Source: JBAXAB01 sp037142735
GTDB taxonomy: Bacteria > Patescibacteriota > Minisyncoccia > Phycocordibacterales > CAIZLB01
NCBI GenBank assembly: GCA_037142735.1
Contig: JBAXAB010000017.1
Location: 1 to 8,346 of the forward strand
DNA length: 8,346 nt
Reading direction: 5' to 3'
Positions 5,620-8,346 of this stretch are shown in pieces. Numbering within the stretch: position 1 is the first letter of the stretch; every line of letters begins with the position of its first letter. A model generated the notes under the pieces. The model did no database searches and was not told where the DNA came from. It saw nothing but the letters and a program-made list of their open reading frames with translations. The translations under genes were made by a program, and so were the position numbers.

Positions 5620-6819
5620 TTACTGGTACTGAATATAAATTGGCATTGGTTTAAGTGAAAAAACTTCAGCAGGACTCAGAATGCCGGTACTTGGGGACTT
5701 TATATCATTTTTATAAAAAAGTTTAATTCCAGTAAATTGCACTGGTTCTTGATCAATGACACTTTTGTATGTGCCTATCTTTCGCTCCTTTGTCCCCCAA
5801 CCATCCATTACTATAACAACCTGAACCTCTGGTGTCGGCTTGATTTGATTTGCACCAGTCACCATGTCTTCTGTAAATCTGTGCACCAACAACACCTTTG
5901 GAGGTAATTTATTTTCTTTTACAATATTAGAGAGATAATTAATAACATAGTTAATATCATCTGAATTTACTGTACCTATAACTGTTCCAGGTCTCTTGCC
6001 AGTCTTCATAGAAAATTCAGGGTCAATTGCAATATGAACATCTGGCCTCATCATGTAATTTTTAAACTTTGGAAGTTCTTTCTCGACAGTGCTAAGTCCA
6101 ACTTGTAAATCCAAGATTAAAATACCTTTCGCTTTTTGTGCCATAGAATATGCTTTTTCAATTTCTTCATCCGGCATAACGGCACGATACATTTTATCAA
6201 CACCCGCTGTGCCTTGTGCCGTCACGGCAATATATTCAATTGCAGGCAATATTGGGGTTGTCGGATCTGCAGCATTCCACATTGCTGTTGTACTTGCCAG
6301 ACGTCGTAAGACCTCGCCTTCACTATACTCTCCTAAAATTCCCATTTTTGTTGAGTAAAAATTTCCGTAATAAGCCAAAATTCGCTTGAATGGTAATATT
6401 GCGTCACCATTTGGATACACAGTGCTAGCTGGCCAACGCTTACCTGGGACAGTTACATTTGTGCTGGTTGCATACACTGGAAAAACAGGAGGCTTAATCG
6501 CAATTGTAGTTGTAGACGTTTTTTTAGAGTTAATCCTTTTTATCACCAAGGTTGTGGTGGCAGTAGTCGTTGCAGGATACACATAATTATCAAGTACCAA
6601 CAATCGCTTGTCGAATTCTTTTCTATCGAGAACGGCTGGCCAGACTGGAACTTTTATCACTTCTGTGGCAGCAGTTGTAACTTTGTTGATATTTTGATTT
6701 TCTGATTTACTTGAATAATTTATCTTGCTCAAAATAAGCATGATAAATAAAAAAATAATTATTACAAAAATTGTAAGCTTTATAAGTCGTAATCTACTTT
6801 TTTTGATTTTATAAACCAT
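5620..6819 (-). CDS. Membrane-anchored extracellular protein of unknown function, possible TIM-barrel-like domain
   Basis: Three parts are visible. A basic N-terminus (KIKKSRLRLIK) and one membrane helix (about 12-30) form a signal anchor with the rest outside the cell. A Thr/Pro/Lys-rich linker (about 45-135) contains runs such as PATTTATTTL and KKTSTTTIAIKPP, typical of an exposed spacer that crosses a cell envelope. A globular domain (about 145-399) has alternating strand-helix segments with conserved-looking turns: LAYYGNF, MGILGEY, ILDLQVG, HIAIDPEF, KVLLVHRF, VVIVMDGWG and IKLFYKND. The regular beta-alpha repeats with acidic residues at strand ends suggest a TIM barrel, perhaps a glycosidase-like fold. 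I recall similar uncharacterised secreted proteins in actinobacteria and Patescibacteria, but I cannot name a family. TGCTATATT lies 12 nt before the ATG. Confidence 0.72.
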   Translation of the reverse strand: MVYKIKKSRLRLIKLTIFVIIIFLFIMLILSKINYSSKSENQNINKVTTAATEVIKVPVWPAVLDRKEFDKRLLVLDNYVYPATTTATTTLVIKRINSKKTSTTTIAIKPPVFPVYATSTNVTVPGKRWPASTVYPNGDAILPFKRILAYYGNFYSTKMGILGEYSEGEVLRRLASTTAMWNAADPTTPILPAIEYIAVTAQGTAGVDKMYRAVMPDEEIEKAYSMAQKAKGILILDLQVGLSTVEKELPKFKNYMMRPDVHIAIDPEFSMKTGKRPGTVIGTVNSDDINYVINYLSNIVKENKLPPKVLLVHRFTEDMVTGANQIKPTPEVQVVIVMDGWGTKERKIGTYKSVIDQEPVQFTGIKLFYKNDIKSPSTGILSPAEVFSLKPMPIYIQYQ

Positions 6820-6831
6820 ATTGTGAGTAAC

Positions 6832-6840
6832 AATATAGCA
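6832..6840 (-). promoter_or_regulatory. Extended -10 promoter for the membrane-anchored protein gene
   Basis: The minus strand reads TGC-TATATT (5 of 6 consensus bases with a TGN extension), ending 12 nt before ATG 6819. This predicts a leader of about 5 nt and no ribosome binding site. Confidence 0.55.
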
Positions 6841-6920
6841 TATTTATTATGATAGCGATTTAATCGAAATTTACCCAGCATACATTTTATAAATGGCGCT
6901 AAATATGAGATTCCTCGGAA

Positions 6921-6971
6921 TGGGTCAAATTGGCTAGGGGCGTTGATGTGAAGTTGGAACCAAAATGGCTA
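6921..6971. repeat. Two imperfect direct repeats in intergenic DNA, possible old mobile-element end
   Basis: The 172-bp gap between the DUF6629 gene and the anchored-protein gene contains TGGGTCAAATTGGCTA (6921-6936) and, 34 bp further, TGGAACCAAAATGGCTA (6955-6971). They share a CAAAwTGGCTA core. Closely spaced short repeats of this kind occur at the ends of IS21-family elements, but no transposase remnant is present and the assignment is tentative. The remaining gap sequence is AT-rich, with only a small CGATTTAATCG palindrome at 6856-6866. Confidence 0.3.
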
Positions 6972-6991
6972 AAAAGCACAAGCAATAGCGT

Positions 6992-7627
6992 TTATTTATT
7001 TACCACTATCACCCTCGGACCCTTGAACTTTATATAAAAGAAAAACATCGAACTGACAGCAGCAGCAAAAAAACACCAGACCGAGGTAAATGTCAGCCAG
7101 AAGAATAGCCCAGCAATGATTCCAAAAATTCCGACCAGAAGTCCAAACCACCTAAAGATTTTCAGGCTAGAGATAACCAATGGAGCAAAAACTGTCAGCA
7201 AGTACAAAATCATGGCTGGATATTTAAATGGAAAGTGGAAAGTATAGCTCACGCAGGCGTGGACTTTGCTGACAAATATAGGTTCGGAGAGCAGTAATGC
7301 AAGAAAGTATATGGAGACAATTGAACCTAGGATAACAAACCATTTTAAAACTTTCCTCCTTTTTTCATCCAGGATAAATATAAAACTCGGTACGTATACA
7401 GGCCACACAATAAAGGCAAAAAACAAGAAACTGTAACCGATGAACGTTGAATGCGTTCCTGAATTTAAATAAAGCCACTGGATTCCCTCAAGGAATTGCT
7501 GGATCGCAAAAAGAATTGGAATAAGAGCAAGGATTTTGTCTTGTTTTTTTGACACGACCAAAGTGGCTACTCCAAGTGTGGCGAGTCCACCACTTGCAAT
7601 GAAACTGGCTGATGCAGAAAAACACAT
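6992..7627 (-). CDS. DUF6629-family multi-spanning membrane protein
   Basis: The N-terminus MCFSASASF followed by a glycine-rich first helix (GGLATLGVATLVV) and then LALIPILFAIQQFLEGIQWL is the recognisable signature of the DUF6629 proteins, which begin MCFSA and carry a Q-x-x-E-G-x-x-W segment in the second helix. Seven hydrophobic segments are visible across 211 residues, so it is a full-length inner-membrane protein. Function is unknown. Conserved-looking polar residues inside helices (Gln and Glu in helix 2, KVHACVSY after helix 4) hint at a binding pocket. It ends in a basic tail. The extended -10 box TGCTATAGT lies 6 nt before the ATG. Confidence 0.8.
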   Translation of the reverse strand: MCFSASASFIASGGLATLGVATLVVSKKQDKILALIPILFAIQQFLEGIQWLYLNSGTHSTFIGYSFLFFAFIVWPVYVPSFIFILDEKRRKVLKWFVILGSIVSIYFLALLLSEPIFVSKVHACVSYTFHFPFKYPAMILYLLTVFAPLVISSLKIFRWFGLLVGIFGIIAGLFFWLTFTSVWCFFAAAVSSMFFFYIKFKGPRVIVVNK

Positions 7628-7633
7628 AGTCGC

Positions 7634-7642
7634 ACTATAGCA
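7634..7642 (-). promoter_or_regulatory. Extended -10 promoter for the DUF6629 gene
   Basis: The minus strand reads TGC-TATAGT (5 of 6 consensus bases with a TGN extension), ending 6 nt before ATG 7627, so the transcript is predicted to be leaderless. Confidence 0.58.
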
Positions 7643-7688
7643 CGGTAATGGTGGAAGAAGGTTTTATTATCATTCTTATGTAACCACT

Positions 7689-7795
7689 GAAACACACGAA
7701 CTGCTCTATCCCAGTTGTGGAACCACGATACGATGACGGTACTGGGCATGACGGACAGAGCCGTCCAAGAAGCGAAAGATACGAACCGCTCGATC
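7689..7795 (-). repeat. Imperfect direct repeat of 22 bp at the 3' end of the 179-residue gene
   Basis: The segments 7689-7710 and 7774-7795 match at 18 of 22 positions in the same orientation, 85 bp apart. Both encode DRAVR(I/V)F on the minus strand. The upstream copy is in the gene's frame; the downstream copy straddles the TAG stop in another frame. It may be a decayed partial duplication or a chance match. Confidence 0.3.
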
Positions 7796-8245
7796 GCCGT
7801 CGGAGAGAACACGAATGTCAGCAACGAAGAATTCGTTACCCACCTTAAAGAGAAAGCGGAAACATGTCCATTCTTCTCCCTCTAAAAAATAATCCTTTGC
7901 ATTATTCACCACAAAGCTCTTGATCTGCGACGTGGTCAACACCAAACGATCAAGGTTTTGATCCACGTCACCGAAGATCTTGGGATAAACAGCGTCTTCC
8001 GTTTGTTCATACACCTCAACGGCCACTTCTGAAGTTGATTGTTCATCTTTGTCGCATCCCCAATTTTTGAATTCGGGGCTGATATAACTGAACATGTCGT
8101 CAGCGGAGGCAAGTGTTTCCGTGCCTTGAGTTGCACCGATAACTACACGTTTGCCCGCAGAGATGAGCTTCAGGCAGCCGACGACGCCGCTCTCGATAAC
8201 TTGAGGAACCTTGAATTCATTTTGATCTGCGTTTTCTTTATTCAT
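7706..8245 (-). CDS. Uncharacterised 179-residue protein, Patescibacteria-like
   Basis: I cannot assign a function. It is a soluble-looking protein with no signal peptide or membrane helix. Recognisable stretches are SPEFKNWGCDKDEQSTSEVAV (about 55-75), the helix TTSQIKSFVVNNAKDYFLEG (about 109-128), the aromatic strand WTCFRFLFKVGNEFFVADIRV and the ending RHAQYRHRIVVPQLG. From memory, short hypothetical proteins with a phenylalanine-rich F-L-F-K-x-x-x-E-F-F-V-A strand and an RHR-x-VVP end recur in Patescibacteria; this was not checked. The intact ending suggests a complete gene. By hand count the DNA at 7741-8220 is about 48% G+C, visibly higher than the mid-to-upper 30s typical of the lines I counted elsewhere. 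No ribosome binding site or clear -10 box precedes ATG 8245, and the IS end begins only 47 bp upstream, so its original promoter may have been displaced. Confidence 0.68.
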   Translation of the reverse strand: MNKENADQNEFKVPQVIESGVVGCLKLISAGKRVVIGATQGTETLASADDMFSYISPEFKNWGCDKDEQSTSEVAVEVYEQTEDAVYPKIFGDVDQNLDRLVLTTSQIKSFVVNNAKDYFLEGEEWTCFRFLFKVGNEFFVADIRVLSDGDRAVRIFRFLDGSVRHAQYRHRIVVPQLG

Positions 8246-8271
8246 ATAATTATTTTTGCAATAAAACTTCT

Positions 8272-8281
8272 TAGGTACCTA
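8272..8281. repeat. 10-bp palindrome beside the right IS end
   Basis: TAGGTACCTA is a perfect palindrome 11 bp from the IS tip and 27 bp upstream of the 179-residue gene. It could be an operator, or part of the insertion target, or chance. Confidence 0.25.
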
Positions 8282-8292
8282 CTTACTAGGGG

Positions 8293-8346
8293 TGTAGTGG
8301 ACCCCTTTCTTAGGACACCATCCTTGTACTTAGCATTTTAGCTTTT
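8293..8346 (+). mobile_element. Terminal inverted repeat of an IS3-type insertion sequence (element continues right of the window)
   Basis: The sequence starts TGTAGTGGACCCC and then shows TTAG, GGACACC and CCTTGTA blocks. It is the inverted partner of positions 1-54 and closely resembles the IS150-type end pattern (TGTACTGCACCC followed by TTGGAC, from memory). Exactly 54 bases of it are present, the same length as the left end. The transposase must lie outside the window. Confidence 0.75.

Noticed and set aside
5583..5622. Intrinsic terminator between the convergent genes
   Set aside because: Only a 4-bp stem (TGAC/GTCA) with no T-tract is visible, which is too weak to call.
8039..8341. 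Plus-strand 100-residue open frame at the right edge
   Set aside because: It lies opposite the 179-residue gene and then runs into the IS terminal repeat; its composition is not protein-like. It is a shadow frame.
1..8346. Composite transposon carrying the whole window as cargo
   Set aside because: The IS ends would allow it, but the content includes nadD and ordinary metabolic genes, and the equal 54-base ends are better explained by contig breaks at a repeated IS. It cannot be decided from the window.
1..8346. CRISPR array, tRNA, rRNA or riboswitch
   Set aside because: No regularly spaced repeats, no cloverleaf-like or rRNA-like sequence, and leaders are too short to hold a riboswitch.

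Overview
This 8.3 kb window looks like a piece of a small-genome bacterium, most probably a member of the Patescibacteria (Candidate Phyla Radiation). The reasons are AT-rich, tightly packed genes; short stand-alone versions of common enzyme families; an uncharacterised protein (7706-8245) of a type I associate with that group; and start sites that mostly lack a Shine-Dalgarno sequence. This placement is an inference. No rRNA, tRNA or universal marker gene is present to test it.

Layout. Positions 1-54 and 8293-8346 are the two ends of an insertion sequence of IS3 type, each reading outward from the window. They are inverted relative to each other (26 of the first 36 positions identical), so the window is the DNA lying between two IS copies. 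The left copy cuts a hygromycin-kinase-like APH gene after 134 codons. Minus-strand genes follow, given here in transcription order from 4945 leftwards: a DUF2231 membrane protein, a PQ-loop (SWEET-like) membrane protein and nadD, which form a tight operon; an SGNH/GDSL hydrolase; a class I SAM methyltransferase; a P-loop kinase broken by an in-frame TGA; an M24 metallopeptidase; and the truncated APH gene. One plus-strand gene, a second small P-loop kinase (5052-5585), diverges from the DUF2231 gene. It converges on a second minus-strand block: a membrane-anchored extracellular protein of unknown function (5620-6819), a DUF6629 membrane protein (6992-7627) and a 179-residue uncharacterised protein (7706-8245).

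Regulation. Six genes start 6-12 nt downstream of an extended -10 box of the form TGN-TAnAnT (or close to it), with no room for a ribosome binding site. This predicts leaderless or nearly leaderless mRNAs. By contrast nadD, inside an operon, has a visible Shine-Dalgarno sequence and an ATGA overlap with the preceding gene.

How the genes fit together. I see no single coherent pathway. The set reads as an accessory or housekeeping mixture: NAD synthesis, small kinases, a methyltransferase, a peptidase, an esterase and several unknown membrane proteins. The most notable points are the IS boundaries, the APH disruption, the P-loop gene whose reading frame continues 46 codons past a TGA to a perfect ATGA junction, the shared leaderless promoter design, and the unknown membrane-anchored protein. 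I found no CRISPR array, RNA gene, convincing intrinsic terminator or gene-free stretch over 300 bases.
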